From: a gamma proteobacterium HTCC5015
Lineage (GTDB): Bacteria > Pseudomonadota > Gammaproteobacteria > HTCC5015
Direction: 5' to 3'
Assembly (NCBI GenBank): GCA_000155715.1
Contig: DS990604.1
Location: 62,823 to 126,822 of the forward strand
Length of the DNA: 64,000 nt
Under the pieces are notes generated by a model, which worked only from the letters and a program-made list of their open reading frames with translations, made no database searches and was not told the DNA's origin. Positions 25,278 through 34,558 of the stretch are shown here, in pieces (the first letter of the stretch is position 1; every line of letters begins with the position of its first letter). The position numbers and the translations under genes are program-made.

Positions 25278-26243
25278 ATGAAAGCGTGGTATTTTGAACG
25301 GGGTCGCCTGCAAGCGTTGGCGCCCGAGTCGCTGGACGAAGCTTTGTCGCGCGAGGGCAAGGGCTGGCTATGGCTGGCCTTTGAAGCGCGCGAGGTCAGC
25401 AAGCCCAGCTTTGGCGCTTACGCCAAGCAATTCGAATTACACACACTGGCGCTGACGGACGCCAAGCGACCGCGACACCCGCCCAAGTACGAACACTTCG
25501 ACGAGAACGAGTATTTAATTCTTCGAGAGAATTTAAGTCACACGGATATTTGTGATTTTGAGTTTGCGCCCATTTCCATTTTTTGGGGGGAGCGCTGGTT
25601 GCTGACTATCCAACACCGCTACTCGACGGCGATGGAGTCGGTGTTGCGCGAGCTGCAAGAGAAAACCAGTCGGCACATCACGCAGCCCGTCGATGCGGTC
25701 GTGCGCTTGTCTAGGCGTGTTAACGATCACTATGCCGAGCAGTTGCTGCGCATCGAGGAGCGCTTGGAAATCATGGAGGATTCGATTGAAGCGCAACATT
25801 CGGACGATTATTTAAAAGAAGTGCTCAGCGAGAGCACGACGCTCAAGCAAATGGCTCGCTCGCTGCGCTATCAGCACACTGCGCTGGGGGCTATTGCCAA
25901 AGCGCATAAAAAGTCGACCCAACACAGTGAACACTTGTTGCAAGATGTGTTGGAAAACGTCGACCGCGCGGCGACGATGGCGCAAATGCTGGCGGAGATT
26001 AGCTCCGACTTAATGAATGCCTTTCTCTCGCTTCACGCTCATCGCCTCAATCGCATTATGCAGGTGCTCACTGTGTGTACGGCGGTGTTTTTGCCGCTGA
26101 CTTTGATTGCAGGCATCTACGGCATGAACTTTGAAATCATGCCCGAGCTCAAAGTGCCTTGGGGCTACCCCTTGGCGCTGGTGATTATGGCGTCCTGCGC
26201 GGGCGGGATGTTGTACGGGTTTAAGCGAATCAATTGGTTGTAG
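25278..26243 (+). CDS. CorA-family divalent-cation transporter
   Basis: A 321-residue inner-membrane protein of the CorA/ZntB family, which moves Mg2+, Co2+ or Zn2+ as a pentamer. A long helical cytoplasmic domain (about 1-250) is followed by two C-terminal membrane helices. The signature YGMNFEIMPEL lies in the connecting loop (about residues 285-295), where GMN is the selectivity motif. It lies 4 bp upstream of mscS, so the two share a transcript. Confidence 0.92.
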   Translation: MKAWYFERGRLQALAPESLDEALSREGKGWLWLAFEAREVSKPSFGAYAKQFELHTLALTDAKRPRHPPKYEHFDENEYLILRENLSHTDICDFEFAPISIFWGERWLLTIQHRYSTAMESVLRELQEKTSRHITQPVDAVVRLSRRVNDHYAEQLLRIEERLEIMEDSIEAQHSDDYLKEVLSESTTLKQMARSLRYQHTALGAIAKAHKKSTQHSEHLLQDVLENVDRAATMAQMLAEISSDLMNAFLSLHAHRLNRIMQVLTVCTAVFLPLTLIAGIYGMNFEIMPELKVPWGYPLALVIMASCAGGMLYGFKRINWL

Positions 26244-26247
26244 TGCC

Positions 26248-27141
26248 ATGAATGAACTGTTGCAAAAAGAACTGATCACCATCGGTGAATTTACGCTCAA
26301 AGTGTACGACTTGGTGGTCTTTGGTGCGCTGGCCTTGGGGGCCATCGTGGTCTCCATCGTCATGCGGATTATGATCAATCGCTTGGCCGAGGGACGCGAC
26401 GTGCGCGAGCAGGCCAATATTCATATTGTTGGCAAGCTGGTCTACTACGTTTTGCTGGTCGTCGGCTTTATGCTGGCGCTGTCATCGCTGGGTATGGATA
26501 TCTCTAAAATCGCTCTTCTCGCCAGTGCGCTGTCGGTGGGGATTGGTTTTGGCCTGCAGTCGGTGTTTAACAATTTTGTCTCTGGCATCATTTTGCTGTT
26601 TGAGCGCAGCATCAAAGTGGGTGATGTCGTGGAGCTGGAAGACGGCATGCTGGGCACGGTGCGCGAGATCAATATCCGCAGCACCCGAGTCAACACGCCC
26701 GACAATATGGATGTGATTGTGCCCAACTCCGAATTTGTCAGTACGCGGGTCAGAAACTGGACGTTTAGCGATCGCTACCGTCGCGTGCGCGTGCCCTTTG
26801 GCGTGCACTACAAAAGCGATAAAGAGGTGGTGAGAAAAGCGGCTTTGGAGGCGGCGTCCCGCGTGCCGCTGACGATTACGGATGTTGAAGACCGAGCGCC
26901 TCAAGCGTGGTTGTTAGAGTTTGGTGACAATTCACTGAACTTTGAACTGATTGTCTGGGTAGACCCCAAGGCCGTTTCTAAACCGATGGCGCTGCGCGCC
27001 TCTTATATGTGGGAGTTGGAAACCAGCTTTAAAGAGTACGATATTGAAATTCCCTACCCTCAGCGCGACATACATTTGCGCACCGTCTATGGTGAAGAGG
27101 ATGCGCCCATTCCCCTCTCTCAGTCACAGGAGTCCCCATGA
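26248..27141 (+). CDS. MscS-family mechanosensitive channel
   Basis: A small-conductance mechanosensitive channel that releases solutes on hypo-osmotic shock. The 297-residue protein has three N-terminal membrane segments. The pore helix region [21 protein letters not shown] is followed by the beta-domain segment [20 protein letters not shown] and the cytoplasmic VPNSEF motif. Its stop overlaps the rimK-like start (ATGA). Placement next to the ectoine operon fits an osmoregulation neighbourhood. Confidence 0.93.
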   Translation: MNELLQKELITIGEFTLKVYDLVVFGALALGAIVVSIVMRIMINRLAEGRDVREQANIHIVGKLVYYVLLVVGFMLALSSLGMDISKIALLASALSVGIGFGLQSVFNNFVSGIILLFERSIKVGDVVELEDGMLGTVREINIRSTRVNTPDNMDVIVPNSEFVSTRVRNWTFSDRYRRVRVPFGVHYKSDKEVVRKAALEAASRVPLTITDVEDRAPQAWLLEFGDNSLNFELIVWVDPKAVSKPMALRASYMWELETSFKEYDIEIPYPQRDIHLRTVYGEEDAPIPLSQSQESP

Positions 27142-28043
27142 AAATTGCGATTCTTTCCCGCGGCCCCAAACTGTACAGCACGCGCCGCCTTGTTGAAGCC
27201 GCCGCCCAGCGCGGTCATCAGGTGCAGGTGCTCGACACCATTAAGTGCTACATGGATATTACTTCGGCGGATCCGGCCATTTTGTACGAGGGCGAAGAAC
27301 TCGATGAGTTTGATGCTGTGATTCCGCGCATTGGGTCGTCGATTACCGATTACGGCTTAGCCGTGGTGCGCCAATTTGAAATGATCGGCACTTTCTCCCT
27401 CGTCGAGTCCATTGCCTTGGGTCGCTCTCGCGATAAATTGCGGTCTTTGCAATTGATGTCGCGCAAAGGCGTGGGGCTACCTAAAACCAGCTTTGCCCAC
27501 GATGTGCACAACACCCGCGAATTGATTCGCTTGGTCGGTGGTGCGCCCCTGGTCGTTAAACTGTGCAATGGCACCCAAGGGCGCGGTGTCGTATTGGCCG
27601 AGACGATCAAGGCGGCGGAGAGTGTGATCGACGCGTTTCGCGAGCTCAATGCTGACTTTCTGGTGCAGGAGTTTATTAAAGAGGCGGGCGGTTCCGATGT
27701 GCGCTGTTTTGTGATCGGCAATAAAGTCGTCGCTGCAATGAAGCGCTCGGCTGCCGCCGGTGAGTTCCGCTCTAATCTACACCGCGGCGGCTCTGCCGAA
27801 CTGACCAAAATCACACCCGCTGAGCGGGCCACGGCGGTGAAAGCCGCCAAGGTTATGGGGCTGCGCGTGGCGGGCGTCGACTTGTTGCGGGCGGAGCGTG
27901 GCCCGCTGGTGATGGAGGTGAATAGCTCGCCGGGACTGGAGGGTATCGAGAAGGCCACGGGCAAAGATGTCGCGGTGGCGATCGTCAAGCATATTGAAGA
28001 GAACGCCAAACCCTTTAATAACCGTGCGCGCGGCAAGGGGTAA
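27138..28043 (+). CDS. rimK: RimK-like ATP-grasp ligase
   Basis: A 301-residue ligase of the RimK family, whose E. coli member adds glutamates to the C-terminus of ribosomal protein S6. Landmarks are the N-terminal [13 protein letters not shown], the PRIGSSIT segment, [17 protein letters not shown] (ATP-grasp), [20 protein letters not shown] and [14 protein letters not shown]. It is coupled to mscS upstream and is followed 3 bp later by an M14 deacylase gene, a pairing seen in other gammaproteobacteria. Substrate is inferred from the family only. Confidence 0.9.
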   Translation: MKIAILSRGPKLYSTRRLVEAAAQRGHQVQVLDTIKCYMDITSADPAILYEGEELDEFDAVIPRIGSSITDYGLAVVRQFEMIGTFSLVESIALGRSRDKLRSLQLMSRKGVGLPKTSFAHDVHNTRELIRLVGGAPLVVKLCNGTQGRGVVLAETIKAAESVIDAFRELNADFLVQEFIKEAGGSDVRCFVIGNKVVAAMKRSAAAGEFRSNLHRGGSAELTKITPAERATAVKAAKVMGLRVAGVDLLRAERGPLVMEVNSSPGLEGIEKATGKDVAVAIVKHIEENAKPFNNRARGKG

Positions 28044-28046
28044 CGG

Positions 28047-29168
28047 GTGGCTCAGAGCAGTGAAAACAGCGCGGGTAAAAAGCGCCGCATGAAGAAAAAA
28101 ACAAAGCAGCGGGCCGACGATATTTTAACGGTCGCGGGTCAGGACATTCGGCCGGGGGAAGTGCGGACGATCGATTTCGATTTGGCGCCGCTCTATACAC
28201 ACTCCGAGCTGGCGGTGCCTATTCATGTGATTCGCGGCAAGCGCCCAGGGCCTCGTTTGTTTGTGAGTGCGGCGATCCACGGCGATGAAATCAACGGCGT
28301 CGAGATCATTCGCCGCGTGCTTAAAGACATCACACCGGGCAAGTTGCGCGGCGACTTAATTGCGATTCCCGTGGTGAATATCTACGGCTTTATCAATCAC
28401 GCTCGCTATCTTCCCGACGGGCGCGACCTCAATCGCTCTTTTCCGGGGTCTCCCAAAGGCTCCCTGTCGGGCCGCGTGGCGCACAGCTTTTTAAATGAAA
28501 TCATCGACTTGTGTACACATGGCATCGATTTGCACACAGGGGCGCGACACCGCAGTAATCTGCCGCAGATACGCGCGAACCTCAGCGACGAGGAAACCCT
28601 CAACTTGGCGCGCGCTTTTGGCGTGCCCGTGTTGCTCGATGCCAAATTGCGCGATGGTTCGCTGCGCGCCGCAGCTGTCGAGCGCAATGTGCCGATTTTG
28701 TTGTACGAGGCGGGCGAGGCGCTGCGCTTTGATGAAGTGTGTATCCGAGCGGGCTACCGCGGTGTGATGAATGTCATGCGCTCGCTGGGCATGTTGGCTA
28801 AAAGCCGCAGAAAGCCACCGCAAGAGCCTATGATCGCCGAGCAATCGAATTGGGTGAGAGCGCCCGCCAGTGGCATTATGCGGGCGGTGATTCCTCTGGG
28901 GGGGCAAACGCGCAAAGGCGATGTGCTCGGCGTGATCGCCAACCCGCTGGGCGATTGGGAAGTCGAGGTCAAAGCCCCCGCCGAGGGTATCGTGATTGGG
29001 CGAACCTTTTTGCCCTTGGTGTACGAGGGCGATGCGCTGTTCCACATCGCGTGGTATCGCAAGCGCTCTGACGCGCTCTTAGAGCAGGTGGAGAGTTGGC
29101 AGAATATCCTCGACCCTAACGAGCCTTCAGACGACCAACAGGGCAGTGGCGAACCGCCCATCGTCTAG
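28047..29168 (+). CDS. Succinylglutamate desuccinylase/aspartoacylase-family (M14) protein
   Basis: A 373-residue zinc carboxypeptidase-fold hydrolase. The zinc-binding AAIHGDEINGVEII (H-x2-E) is at about residues 78-90, DLHTGARHRSNLP supplies the second His, and LYEAGEALRFDE holds a candidate catalytic Glu. The last 90 residues look like a biotinyl/lipoyl-type beta barrel (GIMRAVIPLGGQTRKGDVLG). The first 25 residues are Lys/Arg-rich. It starts with GTG after AAGGGG. Next to a RimK ligase it may trim or recycle the same glutamyl-type modification, which is inference. Confidence 0.87.
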   Translation: MAQSSENSAGKKRRMKKKTKQRADDILTVAGQDIRPGEVRTIDFDLAPLYTHSELAVPIHVIRGKRPGPRLFVSAAIHGDEINGVEIIRRVLKDITPGKLRGDLIAIPVVNIYGFINHARYLPDGRDLNRSFPGSPKGSLSGRVAHSFLNEIIDLCTHGIDLHTGARHRSNLPQIRANLSDEETLNLARAFGVPVLLDAKLRDGSLRAAAVERNVPILLYEAGEALRFDEVCIRAGYRGVMNVMRSLGMLAKSRRKPPQEPMIAEQSNWVRAPASGIMRAVIPLGGQTRKGDVLGVIANPLGDWEVEVKAPAEGIVIGRTFLPLVYEGDALFHIAWYRKRSDALLEQVESWQNILDPNEPSDDQQGSGEPPIV

Positions 29169-29180
29169 TGACGCGCTGTG

Positions 29181-29672
29181 CTACTTGTGTTCGTGTTGTT
29201 GGTGGCGGTCGATGTCGCCAACATCGAGCACCGGCGAGGCGTCGATGTTTTGAGCGTCCATCATTTCCGCGACGCGTTGCAGCGAGGCGATAATCATCGA
29301 TTGTTCCCACTCTTTGAGGTTGTCGAAGGCGCTGACAAAATTTTGTTGCAGCGGCGTTGGCGCGTCTTGCACTTTGCTGAGGCCTTCGGCGGTGAGTGAG
29401 GCGTAGACTTTGCGCTTGTCCTTTTCGCTGCGCTGGCGCACCACCCAGCCGCGCTTCTCAATGCGGTCTAAAATATTGGTGATGGTGGCCTGGCTTAAAT
29501 TGACCTGACGCGCTAGATCGCCCGCGGTAATTTCTACGGCTTCGCGGATGGTTTGCATGATTAACAACTGTGGCGAGGTCAGCCCGGTGGCCTTGCTCAA
29601 ACGCTTGGAATTGAGGTCGGTGGCGCGGATGAGTCGGCGCAGGGAGACCAACACCTCTTCGTGTTTTTGCAT
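29181..29672 (-). CDS. ectR: MarR-family regulator of the ectoine operon
   Basis: A winged-helix MarR regulator read divergently from ectA, as EctR is in methylotrophic and marine bacteria, where it represses ectoine synthesis. The wHTH spans about residues 30-100 (LTSPQLLIMQTI, NLSQATITNILDRIEKRGWV, KDKRKVYASLTAEG). I prefer ATG 29672 over the upstream ATG 29717, because the predicted promoter -10 lies at 29720-29725 and would place 29717 at or before the transcript start. No strong ribosome site is visible. A 12-bp operator-like sequence occurs in both divergent promoters. Confidence 0.88.
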   Translation of the reverse strand: MQKHEEVLVSLRRLIRATDLNSKRLSKATGLTSPQLLIMQTIREAVEITAGDLARQVNLSQATITNILDRIEKRGWVVRQRSEKDKRKVYASLTAEGLSKVQDAPTPLQQNFVSAFDNLKEWEQSMIIASLQRVAEMMDAQNIDASPVLDVGDIDRHQQHEHK

Positions 29673-29719
29673 GTCGTCATCGGGAAGTAGTCTTAAGGCC
29701 GTACTATTATAGCGCATAG

Positions 29720-29748
29720 GTATAACGTTAAATTACTTTGACTGTAAA
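29720..29748 (-). promoter_or_regulatory. ectR promoter with candidate EctR operator
   Basis: On the minus strand TTTACA (29743-29748), a 17-bp spacer and TTATAC (29720-29725) form the promoter. The spacer contains TCAAAGTAATTT (29730-29741), found again in the ectA promoter spacer, so EctR probably binds both and autoregulates. Confidence 0.65.
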
Positions 29749-29836
29749 AATATAAAATACGCAGAAAACGCGCAAAAAGCGAGCATTATTTGTCGGGTTA
29801 TGCCGATATAAGCGCATTTCTGCGTTTTTGGATGCT

Positions 29837-29865
29837 TTGCACATCAAAGTAATTTCGTCTATTAT
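29837..29865 (+). promoter_or_regulatory. ectA promoter with candidate EctR operator
   Basis: TTGCAC (29837-29842), a 17-bp spacer and TATTAT (29860-29865) form a good sigma-70 promoter 28 bp before ectA. The spacer contains TCAAAGTAATTT (29844-29855), in the same position relative to -35 as in the ectR promoter. Confidence 0.75.
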
Positions 29866-29892
29866 GCTTAGACCTAAAAACAAAAGGTCACC

Positions 29893-30393
29893 ATGAACTA
29901 TCAATTGAAAAAGCCCGAGTCCACTGATGGGGCTCGCATCTACGAGTTGGTCAAAGCCTGCCCGCCGCTCGATGTTAATTCCATGTATTGCAACTTGATC
30001 CAAGCGACGCACTTTCGCGATGGCTGCGCCATTGCCGAGAGCGATAGCGGCGAGCTGCTGGGTTTTGTGACGGGGCACCGTCCGCCCTCTGAGCCCGCGG
30101 GCTATTTCGTGTGGCAGGTGGCGACGTCAGAGTCGGCGCGCGGCTTGGGTTTGGCGAAAAGCTTGATTAAAAGCGTGTTGGATCGCCCTGAGCACAGCGA
30201 TGTCCGCTATTTGCTGGCGACGGTCACGCCCGACAATGTTCCCTCGCGCTCGATGTTCCAGTCTCTCGCCGATGGTTGGGGCGTGGAGTTGGTAGAAGAA
30301 CCCTTTTTTGAAAAAGACACCCATTTCATGGGTCAGCACGATTCGGAAGTTCTGATTCGCATTGGCCCGTTTAAGTCAGTATCTGGAGAGTAA
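29893..30393 (+). CDS. ectA: L-2,4-diaminobutyrate acetyltransferase
   Basis: EctA acetylates diaminobutyrate to N-gamma-acetyl-diaminobutyrate, the second step of ectoine synthesis. It is a GNAT-fold enzyme of 166 residues. Family blocks are [43 protein letters not shown] (acetyl-CoA binding) and [24 protein letters not shown] lies just upstream of the ATG. It is the first gene of ectABC-ask and is controlled by the promoter at 29837-29865. Confidence 0.96.
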   Translation: MNYQLKKPESTDGARIYELVKACPPLDVNSMYCNLIQATHFRDGCAIAESDSGELLGFVTGHRPPSEPAGYFVWQVATSESARGLGLAKSLIKSVLDRPEHSDVRYLLATVTPDNVPSRSMFQSLADGWGVELVEEPFFEKDTHFMGQHDSEVLIRIGPFKSVSGE

Positions 30394-30397
30394 TTTA

Positions 30398-31645
30398 ATG
30401 AAAGTTTTTGATCGGATGGAATCCAATGTGCAGTCCTATGCACGCTCATTCCCCACTACCTTTGAATACGCGCGCGGTGCCGAGTTATTCGATGTCGACG
30501 GCAAGCGCTATATCGACTTTCTCGCCGGTGCTGGCTCGCTGAACTACGGTCACAATAATCCCGTGTGTAAAGAGGCCTTGATCGACTACATTCAAAAGGA
30601 TGGTGTCGCCCACGGTCTGGATATGCACACAGACGCCAAGGCCGATTTTCTGCGCACTTACGAAGACCTCATTCTCAAGCCCCGCGACATGGACTACGTG
30701 ATTCAGTTCACTGGGCCGACGGGTGCGAATGCCGTTGAAGCGGCGATTAAGCTGGCTCGTAAAGTGACCGATCGCACCAACATCGTCGCGTTCACTAACG
30801 GTTTCCACGGCGTCACCATGGGTGCACTCGCGGCAACCGGTAACCAGCACCACCGCGGTGGCGCGGGCGTGCCTCTAGGCAATGTCACGCGCTTGCCCTA
30901 CGACGGCTACCTCGGTGCCGACTTTGACACACTGGACCTCTTTGAAAAAATGCTGGACGACAACTCCAGTGGCTTGGATATGCCCGCCGCCGTGATTTTT
31001 GAAGCCGTTCAAGGTGAGGGCGGTTTGAACGTTGCCTCGGATGAGTGGTTGCAGCGCCTCGAGAAAATTTGTCACAAGCACGATATCAAAATTATTCTCG
31101 ATTGCATTCAAGCGGGTAACGGTCGTACGGGGACTTTCTTTAGCCACGAGCGCAGTGGCATTAAGCCCGACATTATTACCACGTCGAAATCGCTAAGCGC
31201 CTTTGGCCTGCCTTTTGCGGTGGTGTTGATTGGTCGTCCCCTCGACGAGTGGGCGCCAGGCGAGCACAACGGTACATTCCGCGGTAACAACCACGCCTTT
31301 GTAACGGCGACGGCGGCTATCAAGGAATACTGGAAAGACGATCAGTTCGCCAACTCGGTCAACGAGAAAGCGGAAGTCGTCACGAAGCACCTTCAAGCCA
31401 TGGCCGACAAGCACGGCATGTCGATTAAGGGTCGCGGTTTGATGCAGGGTTTGAACGTAGGTAGCGAGGCCATTTCAGACCTCGTGGTGGAAGAGTCGTT
31501 TGAGCGCGGTTTGATTATCGAAACTTGTGGTCCCGACGATGAAATTGTCAAAGTGTTCCCGCCGCTGACGATCGAAGAGGACAAATTGGTTGAAGGTCTC
31601 GAGCTAATGGCCGCCGCTGTCGATGCGGCCGTCGCTCGCGCCTAA
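30398..31645 (+). CDS. ectB: Diaminobutyrate-2-oxoglutarate transaminase
   Basis: EctB converts aspartate semialdehyde and glutamate to diaminobutyrate using PLP, the first ectoine-specific step. The protein is 415 residues from ATG 30398, which has GGAGAG upstream and begins [19 protein letters not shown] like other EctB proteins; the frame is open further upstream but overlaps ectA. The PLP lysine is in [12 protein letters not shown]. The stop of ectA is 4 bp before the start. Confidence 0.96.
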   Translation: MKVFDRMESNVQSYARSFPTTFEYARGAELFDVDGKRYIDFLAGAGSLNYGHNNPVCKEALIDYIQKDGVAHGLDMHTDAKADFLRTYEDLILKPRDMDYVIQFTGPTGANAVEAAIKLARKVTDRTNIVAFTNGFHGVTMGALAATGNQHHRGGAGVPLGNVTRLPYDGYLGADFDTLDLFEKMLDDNSSGLDMPAAVIFEAVQGEGGLNVASDEWLQRLEKICHKHDIKIILDCIQAGNGRTGTFFSHERSGIKPDIITTSKSLSAFGLPFAVVLIGRPLDEWAPGEHNGTFRGNNHAFVTATAAIKEYWKDDQFANSVNEKAEVVTKHLQAMADKHGMSIKGRGLMQGLNVGSEAISDLVVEESFERGLIIETCGPDDEIVKVFPPLTIEEDKLVEGLELMAAAVDAAVARA

Positions 31646-31665
31646 GACAGGCCAAAAACAATACT

Positions 31666-31692
31666 CGAGCTCCAGTCATTGGAGCTCGTTTT
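31666..31692 (+). terminator. Intercistronic hairpin between ectB and ectC
   Basis: CGAGCTCCA and TGGAGCTCG form a perfect 9-bp stem with a 5-nt loop, followed by only four T residues. It lies in the 78-bp gap between ectB and ectC. It could attenuate distal expression or protect the 3' end of an ectAB processing product. Confidence 0.5.
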
Positions 31693-31723
31693 GAAATACA
31701 CACAATGCCTAGGGAGGCAACGC

Positions 31724-32113
31724 GTGAAAGTAAGAAATTTAAAAGATTGTAAAGCGGTACAAGCGGAAAACGGTAACTGGCAGAGCATTCGCATGGTGCT
31801 GGCCGATGACAACATGGGTTTTTCGTTTAACATCACTACCATCTATGCGGGCACGGAAACGCCCATCCACTACAAAAACCACTTGGAATCCGTTTACTGC
31901 ATCAAGGGACACGGTGAAGTAGAAATTGTTGAAACGGGTAAGGTCTACCGCATCGGTCCCGGCGATATCTATATCTTGGACGAAAACGATAAGCACCTGT
32001 TGCGCTGTGACGAGGGCGAAGACTTGCTGTTTGCTTGCGTGTTTAATCCCGCTTTAACGGGCAATGAAGTGCATGACAAGGATGGCGCGTACGCACTGCC
32101 CGAAGACGCTTAG
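31724..32113 (+). CDS. ectC: Ectoine synthase
   Basis: EctC is a cupin that cyclises N-gamma-acetyl-diaminobutyrate to ectoine. It is 129 residues from GTG 31724, which has GGGAGG 6-7 nt upstream and gives the conserved N-terminus [10 protein letters not shown]. Cupin features are [16 protein letters not shown] (Tyr and His region) and [14 protein letters not shown]. EctD (hydroxylase) is absent, so the product is probably ectoine and not hydroxyectoine unless ectD lies elsewhere. Confidence 0.96.
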   Translation: MKVRNLKDCKAVQAENGNWQSIRMVLADDNMGFSFNITTIYAGTETPIHYKNHLESVYCIKGHGEVEIVETGKVYRIGPGDIYILDENDKHLLRCDEGEDLLFACVFNPALTGNEVHDKDGAYALPEDA

Positions 32114-32174
32114 TGATTGACGTTATTAAGCCCCGCAGTTTGTACCCATCCGAATCGTTAGGAGAACACTCAGA

Positions 32175-33620
32175 GTGGCCAATATTAGACCCACAGTAGA
32201 AAAAATCGGCGGCACGTCCATGGTGGACTACGCGGCCGTTCGCGATAACATTTTTAAAAAGAAAGACGATGAATCGCCCTATGCGCGCGTCTTTGTTGTC
32301 TCTGCCTATGCGGGCATGACCAACCACTTGTTGCGCGATAAAAAAACCGGCCAGCCCGGTGTTTTTGCACTGTTTAAACAAGACCCCACCAGTTCCGCTT
32401 GGCGGGTTTGCCTAGACAGTGTCAAAGAGGCCATGTTGGATCTCAACGGCAAGCTGTTCGCCGACCACGCCCCGCTATTGCGCGAAGCCAATCACTTTAT
32501 TGGTACGCGAGTGGACGAAGTCAAAGATCAGCTCGCTACGGTGGGTAAACTGTTGGAAACCGGCTTTTTCGAAGCGGAGTCTTCGCTGCCCCAGTGTGAG
32601 GAAATGCTGGCTTGCTTGGGCGAGGCGCACAGCGCTTGGAATTTGGCGCACTTAATCGAAGCAGACCTCGGTTACAACACCCAGTTTGTCGATTTGTCGG
32701 CTTGGCAGGATCAGGACTTTGAAACGCAGGAACAGCTGTTAAAAGACAGTTTTTCTAAGTTGGACTTGGGAAATGTCCTCCCCGTCGTTACGGGTTATTC
32801 TCGCAGCGAAGACGGCATGATGAAACGGTATGGTCGCGGCTACACAGAAATGACCATGAGCTACCTCGCTGTTATGTTGCATGCCAGTGAAGCCATTATT
32901 CACAAAGAGTTCCACTTGAGTAGTGCCGATCCTCGTTTGGTTGGCGTGGGTATTGCCCGAACGCTCGACACCACCGACTACGATATTGCCGACCAGTTGT
33001 CGCACTACGGTATGGAGGCGATTCACCCCGAGGCCGCTCGCGGTATGCGCCAATCGGCGATTCCGATCCGCGTGAAAAACACTTTCGACCCCGAGCACCC
33101 GGGCACGTTGATTGGTACGGATGAAGAGCAGTACGACCGCGTTGAAATTATTGCCAGCCGCGATGACGTGGTGAATATTAATACCTTTGACCACGACATG
33201 CTGGGTAATCTGCCCGAGGCCAACCAATACATCCACGACTTGGTTGACGAACTTGGCGGTGACTACATCAGCTCCACTCACAGCGCCAACTCCGTGGGTG
33301 TTGTGGCGACGATGCCTCGCGAGCAGCAAAAGCGTTTGGTCGAGGAGTTGGATAAACACTGGCCCGATGGCAGTTGTGAATCCGAATCGGTAGCACAGAT
33401 TGGCGTGCTCGGCCGCGGCATGGAGATGGGCCGTGTATTGCGCGATGGCATTAACGCTTTATTGAGCGGTGATGTTAAAGTGCTAGGCGCCTCCACAGGC
33501 CACCGTGATATTGAAGTGCGCTTTGTGGTTCCCGCTTCACAACACGACCGCGCCGTTGTGCAACTGCACAGTGCGCTGGTGGTGGGCGATAAATCATCCT
33601 CTGAGGAGAGCGCTGCATGA
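32175..33620 (+). CDS. ask: Ectoine-specific aspartate kinase
   Basis: This aspartokinase (Ask_Ect type) supplies aspartyl phosphate to the ectoine pathway free of normal amino-acid feedback. It is 481 residues, starting at GTG 32175 with AGGAGA upstream. The kinase start TVEKIGGTSMVDY and the RGYTEMTMSYLAVML and EFHLSSADPRLVGVG blocks are present, with ACT-type regulatory sequence at the C-terminus. Its stop overlaps the start of a TPR protein gene (ATGA), so the transcript continues. Confidence 0.95.
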   Translation: MANIRPTVEKIGGTSMVDYAAVRDNIFKKKDDESPYARVFVVSAYAGMTNHLLRDKKTGQPGVFALFKQDPTSSAWRVCLDSVKEAMLDLNGKLFADHAPLLREANHFIGTRVDEVKDQLATVGKLLETGFFEAESSLPQCEEMLACLGEAHSAWNLAHLIEADLGYNTQFVDLSAWQDQDFETQEQLLKDSFSKLDLGNVLPVVTGYSRSEDGMMKRYGRGYTEMTMSYLAVMLHASEAIIHKEFHLSSADPRLVGVGIARTLDTTDYDIADQLSHYGMEAIHPEAARGMRQSAIPIRVKNTFDPEHPGTLIGTDEEQYDRVEIIASRDDVVNINTFDHDMLGNLPEANQYIHDLVDELGGDYISSTHSANSVGVVATMPREQQKRLVEELDKHWPDGSCESESVAQIGVLGRGMEMGRVLRDGINALLSGDVKVLGASTGHRDIEVRFVVPASQHDRAVVQLHSALVVGDKSSSEESAA

Positions 33621-34558
33621 ACACACGCCAACGTCGTTTGGTAACTCACATAAAGGCCTGCCTAATCGTAGGCCTTTGTGCTCTTTGGGGCTCGGCTTGG
33701 TCGGCACCGAGTGAAACAGAGCGAGAGACTCTGGATAAAAAAACCGAACAAAAAATAGAGCAACTGGAAGAGCCACTCTACAACCCCTTTGTCGAACGCT
33801 ATCTGCTCGACGAGGTCAAATCGCTGCGCATGGAGCAAGTGGAATACCGCAACCAGATGATGATGGAATTGCGCGATAAGCACATTGAGCTGACGAATCA
33901 AGCGGTGAATAGCGTGACGAGCTCGATTTCCAATGTGTTCTATTTGATGGCTTTGATTTCATCACTGCTAGTGGCTTTTGGCTGGAAGTCGATACGGGAT
34001 ATTCGCGAAAAAGCCATGAGTAAAGCGGATGAAAAGATCACGCATTTGGTCGAGCAGTACGAGAAGCGCCTGCATCACATCGAGCAAGAGCTGTCGGATA
34101 AAAGTGCCTCTATTGAAGAAAACCGCATTGAAATTTCAAATACAAAAGAAGTGCACTCGCTTTGGCTGAAGGCGTCACAAGAGCACTCTCCCGCCGCTAA
34201 GGTGGAAATTTACGATGAGATTTTAGAGTACGATCTCAGAGACACCGAGGCACTGACCTACAAGGCCGATGCGGTACTAGAAATGGGGCAGCCCATTTGG
34301 TCGTTAAACCTTTGTCAGCGCGCCTTGAGCATTGATCCCGATAACGCGCACGCCAACTTTCAGGCCGCCTGTGCTCTGAGTCGTTTGGGCAACTTCTCTG
34401 AAGCTCGCGCCCACTTGAAGCAAGCCGTGGTCGCCGTTCACAGCTACCTCGATTTGATTGATACAGAGGCAGAGTTGGAAGCGCTACGCCATGAAGCGGG
34501 CCACGCCGACTTTTTGAAAGAAATTCAAGATTTGGTCGAGCAGCCAACCGATGCTTGA
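33617..34558 (+). CDS. TPR-containing membrane protein coupled to the ectoine operon
   Basis: A 313-residue protein that I cannot assign to a named family. It has an N-terminal signal or membrane segment (about 10-30, ending AWSA), a helical coiled region, a second hydrophobic span (NVFYLMALISSLLVAFGW, about 105-124), a coiled coil (about 130-180) and TPR-like repeats (about 190-290, SLNLCQRALSIDPDNAHANF). It overlaps ask by 4 bp and the DUF502 gene by 8 bp, which implies co-translation with ectoine genes. A scaffold role at the membrane is inference. Confidence 0.75.
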   Translation: MNTRQRRLVTHIKACLIVGLCALWGSAWSAPSETERETLDKKTEQKIEQLEEPLYNPFVERYLLDEVKSLRMEQVEYRNQMMMELRDKHIELTNQAVNSVTSSISNVFYLMALISSLLVAFGWKSIRDIREKAMSKADEKITHLVEQYEKRLHHIEQELSDKSASIEENRIEISNTKEVHSLWLKASQEHSPAAKVEIYDEILEYDLRDTEALTYKADAVLEMGQPIWSLNLCQRALSIDPDNAHANFQAACALSRLGNFSEARAHLKQAVVAVHSYLDLIDTEAELEALRHEAGHADFLKEIQDLVEQPTDA

